Counted from the stretch's first letter, positions 16,911 to 24,423 are shown. The stretch: 32,092 bases of DNA from CAYRFQ01 sp964423615 (GCA_964423615.1 CAYRFQ010000093.1:1-32092), one strand, 5' to 3'. Translations and numbers: made by a program. The notes: generated from the letters alone by a model not told the origin.

Positions 16911-16934
16911 GATGTCCGGTTTTTGTGTTTGTCG
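16911..16934 (+). repeat. Relic terminal repeat related to the decayed IS630 element
   Basis: GATGTCCGG-TTTTTG...GTTTGTCG directly follows the TA of the intact element. It matches the left end of the decayed IS630 (GATGTCCG, then GTT-GTCG) at the same spacing, about 19 of 28 positions by my count. It therefore looks like an end of a third, otherwise lost, element of the same type. Chance similarity is possible given the length. Confidence 0.5.
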
Positions 16935-17056
16935 TAGGTATACGCGGCTGGCGTGTACCTGGAAAGCTCGGCCAGTTCGTCGTAGGTACACGCGGCTGGC
17001 GTGTACTTGGAAAGCTCGGCCAAGACCAAGGTACACGCGGCTCGCGTATACCTACG
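16931..17056. repeat. Three tandem palindromes in ~48/45-bp repeats
   Basis: Three copies of a 25-base palindrome, AGGTAYACGC-GGCTS-GCGTRTACYT, occur at 16936-16960, 16984-17008 and 17029-17053. The first two sit in a 48-bp direct repeat that also shares GGAAAGCTCGGCCA after each palindrome; the third follows at 45 bp and lacks this tail. Each can form a 10-bp stem with a 5-base loop in DNA or RNA. Paired changes between arms (TATACGC/GCGTATA versus TACACGC/GCGTGTA) show G-U-tolerant variation. The longest frames through it are repetitive Gly/Arg/Trp peptides without gene character. It resembles a REP-like dispersed element in layout; copies elsewhere would confirm that. Confidence 0.85.
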
Positions 17057-17263
17057 AACCGGACAAGCATTTCTTTTCCATTCCCCGTGTGCCGGCTACC
17101 TGGATTCATTAGCCGCGCAGGTCTCAATAAACGTAACTCGGGTTGTAAACGGCCCAGCAAGTGAGATTCAACTTCGCGTCTTGCCGCTTGCCCCTCGACT
17201 CTGCAGCGAATCCGCTACAATAGAACAAACATCATCCTCGACACCGACACGACAAAACTACTC

Positions 17264-18253
17264 ATGAGTACATCGTCTCCCCCCAAGCAAACCCAACCCG
17301 GACAGACGCAATTGTGGGCTTACATGCAACTTGTCCGCCTCCCGAACGTATTCACGGCGATTGCCGACATCGCACTGGGTGCGTTAGTCGTGTTTGGCCT
17401 TCCCGGCCATTCGTTGCGGCTGTTGCCGTTCGTGTTGTTGGTTCTGGCTTCGAGTTTGTTGTATTGCAGCGGAATGGTCTGGAATGACTACTTCGATGTC
17501 GAACAAGACGAGCGCGAACGTCCGTTTCGACCCATTCCCTCGGGGCGAGTTTCTCCCAACCAAGCCTTTTGGTTCGCGACCATCTTGATGGTCGGCGGTG
17601 TGGCTTTGGCTGCTGCGGTTGACTTACAAACCCCCGGCTTTCGAGGGATTTCGACGTTGATGGCCGTTCTGCTTTGCGGCGCAATTATTCTCTACTGCGG
17701 CCCTTTCAAAACAACACCGGCAGCACCTTTCATCATGGGCTTGTGCCGCGGGTTGAACGTCATGTTGGGACTAACGGTGTCGGCGAGTTGGGTCGGCGAA
17801 TGGTCCTTTCTATTGGCGAGCGTCACGACATTATACATCTCGGGTGTCACATTGTTCGCCCGTAAAGAAGCCCAGACAAGTGACAAGACGCTCCTCGCCT
17901 GGGGAGCAACGATCATGCTCTTCGGTTTGTTCCTGGCTGTCACCATCCCGGCGGTGGTGAGAGCACACGTCGATCCTCAAGGAACTTGGGGAGAAACGAC
18001 ACTCGTCATGTGGGGCCATTTGTTGTTTCCGTATTTGTTGGTCGCGTTCGCCGTTTATGTTGGATGGCCCGTGTGGTCGGCGATCCAACTCCCCAAAGCT
18101 GAAACCGTCCAGGCTGCCGTAAAACGGTGCATCTTTGGATTGGTGGTTTTCGACGCCATCCTCGCGACGGCCTTCGTGGGGCCTTTGGGCCTCGGACTCG
18201 TGGTCTTGTTGGTCCCTGGATGGTATCTCGGCAAGTGGATGTATTCCACGTAA
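17264..18253 (+). CDS. UbiA-family prenyltransferase (integral membrane)
   Basis: A 329-residue membrane protein with about eight or nine hydrophobic helices. The UbiA signature is clear near residues 70-95: GMVWNDYFDVEQDERERPFR, giving the NDxxDxxxD Mg/diphosphate motif, followed by PIPSGRVS. The second Asp-rich motif usual in loop 6-7 is less evident (ARKEAQTSDKT occupies the expected place). The family transfers prenyl chains to aromatic or other acceptors (quinones, hemes, lipids). EboC-like members have a similar RPIPSGRVS block, but no other ebo genes are near, so acceptor and pathway stay open. ATG 17264 fits a short cytosolic N-terminus. A TACAAT -10-like hexamer at 17216-17221 may belong to its promoter. 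Confidence 0.87.
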   Translation: MSTSSPPKQTQPGQTQLWAYMQLVRLPNVFTAIADIALGALVVFGLPGHSLRLLPFVLLVLASSLLYCSGMVWNDYFDVEQDERERPFRPIPSGRVSPNQAFWFATILMVGGVALAAAVDLQTPGFRGISTLMAVLLCGAIILYCGPFKTTPAAPFIMGLCRGLNVMLGLTVSASWVGEWSFLLASVTTLYISGVTLFARKEAQTSDKTLLAWGATIMLFGLFLAVTIPAVVRAHVDPQGTWGETTLVMWGHLLFPYLLVAFAVYVGWPVWSAIQLPKAETVQAAVKRCIFGLVVFDAILATAFVGPLGLGLVVLLVPGWYLGKWMYST

Positions 18254-18288
18254 TTCTCCATCCGACTCGAACTTGCCTGGAGCCACCA

Positions 18289-18585
18289 ATGGACGAGCAG
18301 ACGTTCTTGGACAAGATCTTCGGCTCGCCAGAGGTCGAAGAAATCTATCTGTTCTACGCCGACTGGTTGGAAGAACAGGGTGAGTCAGACCGTGCAAAAC
18401 TCATTCGTGTTGAAATTCAATTAGGCCAGACGCGATGGTACAATTCCCACCTCGGAGGATTTATTCCTGGGCAGCAGAATAAGATCTCGGACGAATTGGG
18501 TGCCGAAACCTACCGACTCAAGAATGCTTGGGAAAAGAAGTGGCCGCTCTCAAAGTCTCTCAAAAACAAACTCGATGTCGGTTGA
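18289..18585 (+). CDS. TIGR02996 domain protein, N-terminal part of a broken gene
   Basis: A 98-residue frame starting MDEQTFLDKIFGSPEVEE and continuing LFYADWLEEQGESDRAKLIR, the unmistakable TIGR02996 'repeat-companion' domain (~45 residues). This domain is found in large numbers in Gemmata-like planctomycetes and is usually placed in front of leucine-rich repeats. After it comes a charged helix-rich stretch, then TGA at 18583-18585. The same frame remains open beyond the stop with LRR-like sequence, so this is probably the front of a longer gene rather than a complete small protein. The function of the domain is not known. It begins 36 bp after the prenyltransferase stop, in the same direction. 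Confidence 0.8.
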   Translation: MDEQTFLDKIFGSPEVEEIYLFYADWLEEQGESDRAKLIRVEIQLGQTRWYNSHLGGFIPGQQNKISDELGAETYRLKNAWEKKWPLSKSLKNKLDVG

Positions 18586-18956
18586 AACAACGGTCTGTCA
18601 ACTAATCTCACTTTGAAAGAGAACTCCAATCTGACGGCGACTGATGTCGAGCAGTTCGCCGAATTCCCATACCTCCGCTCTCTGTCTGGTGTCGACAACG
18701 TCGCTCCGGAACAATTGGAGCACTTCCAGCAGTGTGCGAGCCTTCGACATCTGGCCATTCAAAACTGCGCGAACTCAACTTGGCATGGTCTAATGTGAGC
18801 CGCCTACGGTTGGCTCTCTCCCTCCCGAAACTCAAGAAGTTGAAGTTTCTTTATGTCTCTGCGAGCATGGCCGCCGATGAAGCCAGCAGAGAGTTGGATG
18901 CTTTTGTGCAGGTCTGTCGCGAAAGAGATGTGTTGACAGATGTCCATTGGGAGTAA
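18586..18956 (+). pseudogene. LRR-like remainder of the TIGR02996 gene
   Basis: Directly after the TGA, the same frame continues with leucine-rich sequence (LTLKENSNLTATDVEQF, FPYLRSLSGV, CASLRHLAIQN) until a stop at ~18798. A second frame takes over at ~18750 (KLRELNLAWSNVSRL, LPKLKKLKFLYVS) and ends at 18956 with ELDAFVQVCRERDVL. Together these restore a typical TIGR02996-plus-LRR protein, so one in-frame stop and one frameshift separate three coding pieces. It is either a decayed gene or the result of sequence errors. No start with a good ribosome-binding site supports independent translation of the later pieces. Confidence 0.7.
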
Positions 18957-18970
18957 CTGGTCGACACCAC

Positions 18971-19546
18971 TCACCCAGTGGGGAAGTCAGGGAATAGATT
19001 TCCGATGGGAATCTTAAAATTGGTTAGCACTCTCCCGCCATCCAACTCATCATCCTGATCGAGAATGCGAACCTGCTTCAGTCCTTCATACACATACACG
19101 AAGCGACGTGTGGGATAGATCACCCACACGAGTGTGGCTCCGGCAGCGAAATATTCCGTCAGCTTTTCCATGATTTCTTCGGCGAGGTCACTTGGGCTCA
19201 CGACCTCGACCATCAACTCCGGAACAATGGCCCATGCATTCTCGGAACCAGATTGAGATGATGCCTGTGCGATACGCTCGTTTGAGGCGTAGGCAACATC
19301 GGGCCGGCGGTTTCGGTCAATCGGTAAGGGCAAACGAAACAGAGCTTCCATGAATCCCCGGCCTGTTGGATGCGCTTTTAAGTGGTGTGACAACTCTCCG
19401 TGTAAGAGGGAGGCGACTTGGTTGGACAGGATGCTCATCGGGGGTAACTCCACTCGCTCACCGTCGATGATTTCGTAAAGCGGTTCGTCTTGGTCAAGAT
19501 CTTGAGGTCGTGTATTTGGCGTCGATGCGTTCATGATGGCTGTCAT
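18971..19546 (-). CDS. Uma2 family endonuclease-like protein (DUF820)
   Basis: A 191-residue protein of the PD-(D/E)XK-like Uma2/DUF820 family, which is expanded in cyanobacteria and planctomycetes. Visible hallmarks are the opening YEIIDGERVELPP, RPDVAYAS with the expected metal-binding Asp, PELMVEVVSPSD with the Glu of the E-V-S/L-S-P motif, and the helix and strand EYFAAGATLVWVIYP. ATG 19546 is chosen because AAAGAGG lies 8 bases upstream; ATG 19573 is in frame but has only a weak ribosome-binding site. The biological role is unsettled; a nuclease activity is inferred from fold, and links to mobile DNA have been proposed. It converges with the broken TIGR02996 gene and follows the YgiQ gene on the same strand. 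Confidence 0.9.
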   Translation of the reverse strand: MTAIMNASTPNTRPQDLDQDEPLYEIIDGERVELPPMSILSNQVASLLHGELSHHLKAHPTGRGFMEALFRLPLPIDRNRRPDVAYASNERIAQASSQSGSENAWAIVPELMVEVVSPSDLAEEIMEKLTEYFAAGATLVWVIYPTRRFVYVYEGLKQVRILDQDDELDGGRVLTNFKIPIGNLFPDFPTG

Positions 19547-19628
19547 ACTATTGGCCTCTTTGATATCATTCATCGGTCTCGAGTCGGATCGTGCACGAAC
19601 TTACGCTTGAGAAGAACAACCTCCAATC

Positions 19629-21716
19629 TCAGTTCTTCGTTCGTCGTTTCGCCGTCTTCCTTCCGGGCCGATAGCCTCGATTCTTTTTCGGTCTTTTTCC
19701 CTCGTCTTTCTTTCCCTGATTCGGAATCGTATGCACATACTCTCCACGAAGGTTACTGTTCGCCTTCTTCCGCCGTGCCGTGAATGCTTCCTTGGGTGGT
19801 TCGGCAGGTATCAAGCCATCGCAACCGTTGCCGATTAAATCCGTCCGTCCGGCCTGCTCCAGAGCTTTCCGCACCTCGAAGTAATTCTCCGGTTTGAAGA
19901 ACTGTAATAGGGCCCGCTGCATCTTGCGATCACGGAGATTCTTGGCGATATGGACCTCTTTTTTGGTGAATGGGTCGAGGCCTGTGTAATACATGCATGT
20001 CGCGATGTCGAATGGTGCGGGAATGAAGTCTTGGACTTGGTCCGGTTGGTAGCCATTGCGTTTGAGGTAAACGGCCAGGTCGATCATCGCGTTCAGGTCA
20101 GAACCCGGATGGCTCGCGATGAAATACGGCACGAGCCCTTGTTTCGGTTTGCCCGCTTGCCGCGAGGCCTTTTCGAACTTGCGAGCGAACTTGCCGAAGT
20201 TACGAATCGAGGGCTTTTTCATCTTGTCGAGGACTTCCGGATCGGTGTGTTCCGGTGCAACCTTGAGCATGCCACCGACGTGGTGCGTTGCGAGTTGCTT
20301 CATGTATTCGGGCGAGAGTTGTGCGAGATCCATACGAATTCCGCTCGCGACGAGGACTTTTCGAATGCCCGGTTCGGTCCGTGCTCGCTCCATTAGTTCG
20401 ACGAGAGGGCCGTGGTCGGTTCCCAGCAATTTGCAGATCGTCGGGTGAACGCACGAAAGACGCTTGCACTTGGCTTCGACTTCGGGCTTGGTACAGCGCA
20501 TTTCGTACATGTTCGCCGTTGGCCCCCCGATGTCACTGATGATCCCTTTAAAATCCGGATCGTCGGCCATCTTTTTGACTTCTTTGAGAACCGAATCCTG
20601 CGAACGCGATTGTATGATGCGACCTTGGTGGGCCGTGATGGAACAAAACGTACAACCACCGAAACACCCACGCATGATCGTGACCGAGTCCTTGATCATC
20701 TCGAAAGCAGGGATTGGTTCTGTGTAGCTCGGGTGCGCGCGTCGTGTGTAGGGCAGATCGTAGACCCAGTCCATTTGTTCTTGCGAGAGAGGCAACGTCG
20801 GCGGATTCGTGACAACGGCCTGGTTGTCGTGGTACTGGACAAGCGTCTTCGCGTTATACGGATTGGTGTTGACGTGAATGACTCGCGTGGCCTCGGCAAA
20901 CGCCAGCTTGTCGGCTTTGACGGACTCGTAACTCGGAATGACCTCGAGTTCGTTGGGCTGAATTCCGAATCCTGTGGCGAGCTGTTCTGCAAGACGAGGA
21001 TCGTTGTACTCCCCTTCCATCTTGGGAGTTTCTTTGCCTCCAAGGACATACGCCACCCCACGCATGTCGCGGAGATCTTTAATCGATTCCCCCGCATCTA
21101 GCCGTTTGGCGATCTCAAGAATGAGACTCTCCCCCATCCCATAGGCGACGAGGTCTGCCTTACAGTCAAGAAGTATCGATCGTTTGACGGTGTCGCTCCA
21201 GTAGTCGTAGTGAGCGAGCCGCCGCAACGAGGCTTCCACACCACCGGCGACGACCGGGACTCCCGGAAAAGCCTCTCGTGCCCTGTGGCAATAGGCTAAC
21301 GTTGCTCGGTCTGGGCGTCGTCCGATCTTTCCGCCAGGGGAATAAGCGTCGTCGTTGCGCACCTTTTTGTTCGCCGTGTAGTGGTTGATCATCGAATCCA
21401 TGTTCCCCGCGCTGATCGCGAAGAACAGTCGTGGACGACCGAACTCTCGCCACGGCTCGCACGAATGCCAGTCCGGTTGCGATACCATCCCGACCTTGAA
21501 ACCCGCATCTTCGAGAACACGCGCCAGTATCGCCATCGCGAAACTCGGATGGTCGATGTAGGCATCGCCCGTGACGAAAACGATGTCCACGGAGTCCCAT
21601 CCCCGTTCTTTCATCTCGGCACGCGTCATCGGCGATGGAGGGGCGGTGTACCGCTCCTGCCAAAGTGGCAACGACAGGCGTTCGAACGATTGTTGTTTTT
21701 CGTTTTTCTTTTTCAT
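19629..21716 (-). CDS. YgiQ family radical SAM protein
   Basis: A 695-residue protein of the UPF0313/YgiQ family. The 4Fe-4S cluster motif CxxxCxxC is CFGGCTFC with Cys351, 355 and 358, right after IMRG. It is preceded by an N-terminal domain of about 300 residues with the family stretch FVTGDAYIDHPSFAMAILAR, followed by an elongator/MiaB-like TIM barrel, and ends in a basic Lys/Arg-rich tail (RPKKNRGYRPGRKTAKRR). The reaction is unknown in the family; radical chemistry with SAM cleavage is expected. ATG 21716 is chosen over the TTG at 21749, which has poor upstream sequence. The length matches the family (~600-750). It is divergent from the small conserved gene at 21878, and the Uma2 gene lies 82 bp downstream. 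Confidence 0.94.
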   Translation of the reverse strand: MKKKNEKQQSFERLSLPLWQERYTAPPSPMTRAEMKERGWDSVDIVFVTGDAYIDHPSFAMAILARVLEDAGFKVGMVSQPDWHSCEPWREFGRPRLFFAISAGNMDSMINHYTANKKVRNDDAYSPGGKIGRRPDRATLAYCHRAREAFPGVPVVAGGVEASLRRLAHYDYWSDTVKRSILLDCKADLVAYGMGESLILEIAKRLDAGESIKDLRDMRGVAYVLGGKETPKMEGEYNDPRLAEQLATGFGIQPNELEVIPSYESVKADKLAFAEATRVIHVNTNPYNAKTLVQYHDNQAVVTNPPTLPLSQEQMDWVYDLPYTRRAHPSYTEPIPAFEMIKDSVTIMRGCFGGCTFCSITAHQGRIIQSRSQDSVLKEVKKMADDPDFKGIISDIGGPTANMYEMRCTKPEVEAKCKRLSCVHPTICKLLGTDHGPLVELMERARTEPGIRKVLVASGIRMDLAQLSPEYMKQLATHHVGGMLKVAPEHTDPEVLDKMKKPSIRNFGKFARKFEKASRQAGKPKQGLVPYFIASHPGSDLNAMIDLAVYLKRNGYQPDQVQDFIPAPFDIATCMYYTGLDPFTKKEVHIAKNLRDRKMQRALLQFFKPENYFEVRKALEQAGRTDLIGNGCDGLIPAEPPKEAFTARRKKANSNLRGEYVHTIPNQGKKDEGKRPKKNRGYRPGRKTAKRRTKN

Positions 21717-21877
21717 GGCGAGTCCAACACGAAAGCTCTCTTTACCCAAACCGATATTGTACCGAAGCGATCGGCTCAGATTGGCCTTGTTTCTTTTTCC
21801 TTCTCGGGGTTTGTTATTATTCTAGACCGTTTAGACCAGGATAGCGGATTTCTTCCAACATGGAGCGATGGATTGCG

Positions 21878-22174
21878 ATGGCGAAGAAAACAAATTGCCC
21901 GATTACACGAGGCCAGTTCCGAGAGAACGCCCAACCTTTGATCGTCAAGATTGGCGACGAAGAACTGGATGCCGACGTCAAGGAATTTTCGACCGGTTCG
22001 CTGGGTTGGTACCTCAACGGAAAGATCAAAGTCGAAATCGGTGGCGTCCGCGTGCCCGTTCAAGTTGGCATGAATTTGACTGTTGTGGGCAGCAAGGACT
22101 TACCCAAGGACGATCCCGTCGAAGAAACCAATGATGAAGCCGTTACCGCCAATGCAACCACGGAAGCAGCCTGA
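21878..22174 (+). CDS. Small conserved planctomycete-type hypothetical protein
   Basis: A 98-residue protein starting MAKKTNCPITRGQF, followed by a compact beta-rich core: PLIVKIGDEELDADVKEF, STGSLGWYLNGKIKVEI, and VPVQVGMNLTVVGSK. It has an acidic, Ala/Thr-rich tail. I recall closely similar small proteins in planctomycete genomes but know of no assigned function. ATG 21878 has GGAG ~13 bases upstream; ATG 21860 is in frame and possible, though without a ribosome-binding site. It has no signal peptide, so it should be cytosolic. The pattern of Gly-Trp-Tyr in the core suggests a small SH3- or OB-like barrel, which is speculation. Confidence 0.75.
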   Translation: MAKKTNCPITRGQFRENAQPLIVKIGDEELDADVKEFSTGSLGWYLNGKIKVEIGGVRVPVQVGMNLTVVGSKDLPKDDPVEETNDEAVTANATTEAA

Positions 22175-22215
22175 GGGCCTGCGTTCGATTCGGGAATTTG
22201 GCTTCGACCGAAAAA

Positions 22216-22242
22216 GTAGGCAGCACGCAGCGTGCCAGCTAC
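22216..22242. repeat. Palindromic hairpin element in intergenic gap
   Basis: GTAG-GCA-GCACGC-A-GCGTGC-CAG-CTAC forms a strong imperfect palindrome with a perfect GCACGC/GCGTGC core (22223-22228 / 22230-22235) and GTAG/CTAC outer arms. It lies 42 bp after the stop of the small conserved gene and may end its transcript, but no T-run follows. A second inverted pair, GACGCCT (22349-22355) and AGGCGTC (22371-22377), lies further down the same gap. Confidence 0.5.
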
Positions 22243-22430
22243 TGCTCCAAGGTTCCAAAGAGCAACCGAGCTGTCGGCTTTTCCCAAGAAGGTATTTGAA
22301 CAGCTCGCACAACGGCGGTATTCATGGTGATTAGATCTCAGCCGAAAAGACGCCTCATGGCTCTCGCCGTAGGCGTCTGCGCCATGTGCTGAGGTAAGTT
22401 TATCGATCTACACCATGAGAGGAAACTGCT

Positions 22431-23510
22431 GTGAGAATGTCGATCAAGGCTCAAGGTTCGTGGCCGTACCTTGCGTTCCTATGTGCCGTGTTGCCACTTG
22501 GCTCCTTGAGTCAAGCGAACGCTCAACCCAAGAAGTTCACCACCAAGGTGATCGAGTACAAGGGCTGGAAGAAAAATCTGCTTGTGACGAATGGCGACGT
22601 CGAATTGATCGTTACGTTGGACGTCGGACCGCGAATCATCAGTTATCGTCTGCCGGGCGGCAAGAACGTCTTTCACGAATACAAAGACCAGCTAGGCAAG
22701 ACAGGCGAAAAGAAATGGCAAATCCGGGGCGGTCACCGGCTCTGGACCGCTCCCGAAGACAAGACCCGGACGTATTTTCCCGACAACAATCCCGTCAAGT
22801 ACAAGCTCGTCGGTAAGTCCGGCGTTCGGTTTACCCCACCGCCAGAACTCATCTACGGGGTCCAAAAAGAGATCGAGGTTCATCTCGCTCCGAAGGGTAC
22901 CAAGGTCAAAGTCGTTCACCGAATCAAGAACATCAAAGGGGCCACGGCGAGCCGTGCCGCTTCAATCAAACTCGCGCCCTGGTGTTTGAGTGTCATGGCT
23001 CCTGGTGGCCTCGAAATCATTCCACTCCCGAAGAGTCGACCTCACCCTGGTCCGCCAGAGAATGCCAAGAAAGATAGCGACTACTGGCCCAGCCTGAAGG
23101 TCATCTTCTGGCCGTTCTACCAGTTCGGTGATCCGCGGGTCAAGTTTGGGAAGAAATACATCACCGTCAAGCAACAACCCGGAGCCAAGAAGCCTTTAAA
23201 ATTCGGGCTCCTGCACATGCTCGAGTGGATTGCCTATTTGGTCGACGGGAATCTGTTCGTGAAGCGAATTCCGAGGCCGAACAAGAATGCCAAATACGCC
23301 GATCTGGGCTGCAACTTCGAAACTTGGACCGATGGAGACATGCTTGAGGTCGAAACGCTTGGACCGTTGGCAAATCTTCTTCCAGGCGAGACCGTCGAAC
23401 ACGTCGAGAGATGGGAACTCTTTGGCAACTTGCCAGCCACGAGGACGAAAAGTGACATTGACCGGAACGTCTTGCCGAAAGTGATTAGAAAACGAATGCC
23501 GCGAAAGTAG
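22431..23510 (+). CDS. Secreted DUF4380-like protein
   Basis: A 359-residue exported protein. GTG 22431 is chosen because GAGAGG ends 8 bases upstream; ATG 22437 is two codons further in. The signal peptide is hydrophobic (YLAFLCAVLPLGSLSQ, cut near ANAQ). The mature protein begins with VIEYKGWKKNLLVTNGDVEL and VTLDVGPRIISYRLPGG, the pattern of DUF4380, a beta-sandwich related to galactose-mutarotase-like folds. Later come GGHRLWTAPEDK and LPGETVEHVERWELF, typical for sugar-binding mutarotase-like sandwiches. It is likely a periplasmic carbohydrate-binding or carbohydrate-processing protein; this rests on fold resemblance and is uncertain. It faces the coiled-coil gene convergently with a shared terminator between. 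Confidence 0.75.
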   Translation: MRMSIKAQGSWPYLAFLCAVLPLGSLSQANAQPKKFTTKVIEYKGWKKNLLVTNGDVELIVTLDVGPRIISYRLPGGKNVFHEYKDQLGKTGEKKWQIRGGHRLWTAPEDKTRTYFPDNNPVKYKLVGKSGVRFTPPPELIYGVQKEIEVHLAPKGTKVKVVHRIKNIKGATASRAASIKLAPWCLSVMAPGGLEIIPLPKSRPHPGPPENAKKDSDYWPSLKVIFWPFYQFGDPRVKFGKKYITVKQQPGAKKPLKFGLLHMLEWIAYLVDGNLFVKRIPRPNKNAKYADLGCNFETWTDGDMLEVETLGPLANLLPGETVEHVERWELFGNLPATRTKSDIDRNVLPKVIRKRMPRK

Positions 23511-23522
23511 GTTGTTGATTCG

Positions 23523-23559
23523 TATCGTGGTGGGTGAGCCTTGCCCTCCCACCACGATA
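23523..23559. terminator. Bidirectional terminator-like hairpin
   Basis: A perfect 12-bp stem, TATCGTGGTGGG (23523-23534) and CCCACCACGATA (23548-23559), encloses a 13-base loop. It is centred in the 67-bp gap between the convergent DUF4380-like and coiled-coil genes. The stem is stable and GC-rich near the loop. The T-run on either side is weak (AAATC / CGAATC), so efficiency is uncertain, but position and symmetry suit both genes. Confidence 0.75.
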
Positions 23560-23577
23560 AATCCCAACTCATCGCTT

Positions 23578-24423
23578 TCAGGAACCACCACCCAAGCCAG
23601 GGACGCCTGCTCCACCAGGACCAGTAGCTCCTTTACCGGGCGTCTTCTTTTTGTTTCCGACGCCAGGAAGCCCCGAACCACCCTCTCCAGGACCGCCTCC
23701 AGGACGACCAGCTTTGTCGCTCTGCTTTTTACCTCCACCGCCAGGACCTACTGCACCCGGCCCGAAGCCTGGCACACCAGGAGCACCTTCACCTCCGGGA
23801 GCGCCTCCACCTCCGGGAGCACCGCCCACGCCAGGAGCACCAGGCTCTCCGGCACCGGCCCCCGCAGCTACTTCCCTAATCGACTCAACCTGGAGACCAG
23901 GGTGTGAAACCGTGTGAAAGGTGGGACCGCCAATTCCTCCTGGCCCCCCAGGACCGGGCAATCCCGGTGGAGGAAAACCAGTTTGAAACTGCGTCCGTGT
24001 TCGGACCAGTTGCCCATTCAAGATCACAGCCTTGCCGATGTACTTTGTTGCCGTTTTCTCGAGTTCCTTGTCCTTCCACTTCAGGGGGTAGAAGTCCCCT
24101 CGCGTCTTGACTCCCAAGAGCTTTTGCCGGACCATCCCGAGGCCGGGTGTCATTGCCCGATTAACAAGTTGCTCGGTCAAAATCCCCCGAATCTCGAACT
24201 TGGCGTATTGCTTCTTGAGTTCTTGCAACTCGGTAGACAATGCGTTTTCCTTCTTGCGCAGTTCCTCGACCTGCTTCTTGACTTTTTCCAACTCGCTCTT
24301 GAGCTTCTTGGTCGTATCCGTTTCCGTTTGGGCCACAGAGACAGATGGTGTTGCCCATGCCCAAGCGATTCCGAGCATCGCGAACAAAGTGAGTTTGTAA
24401 ATGGGACTACGTTCGATAAGCAT
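23578..24423 (-). CDS. Secreted coiled-coil protein with Gly/Pro-rich tail
   Basis: A 281-residue exported protein. ATG 24423 has AGGAG 7 bases upstream. A signal peptide (LTLFAMLGIAWAWA, cut near VSVAQ) is followed by a heptad-rich coiled coil (TKKLKSELEKVKKQVEEL, then LSTELQELKKQ) at ~40-85. Next comes AKFEIRGILT, a small folded region resembling its upstream neighbour (KYIGKAVILNGQLVRT). From ~160 to the end the sequence is a long Gly/Pro-rich, collagen-like low-complexity tail (GAPGVGGAPGGGGAPGGEG). It lies 19 bp downstream of the paralogous gene at 24443-25021, so the two are almost surely co-transcribed. Function is unknown; a structural or adhesive envelope role is a guess. Confidence 0.82.
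   Translation of the reverse strand: MLIERSPIYKLTLFAMLGIAWAWATPSVSVAQTETDTTKKLKSELEKVKKQVEELRKKENALSTELQELKKQYAKFEIRGILTEQLVNRAMTPGLGMVRQKLLGVKTRGDFYPLKWKDKELEKTATKYIGKAVILNGQLVRTRTQFQTGFPPPGLPGPGGPGGIGGPTFHTVSHPGLQVESIREVAAGAGAGEPGAPGVGGAPGGGGAPGGEGAPGVPGFGPGAVGPGGGGKKQSDKAGRPGGGPGEGGSGLPGVGNKKKTPGKGATGPGGAGVPGLGGGS

Noticed and set aside
16931..17056. CRISPR-like appearance of the palindrome repeats
   Set aside because: There are only three units, the 'spacers' of the first two are themselves repeats, spacing is unequal and no cas gene is present.
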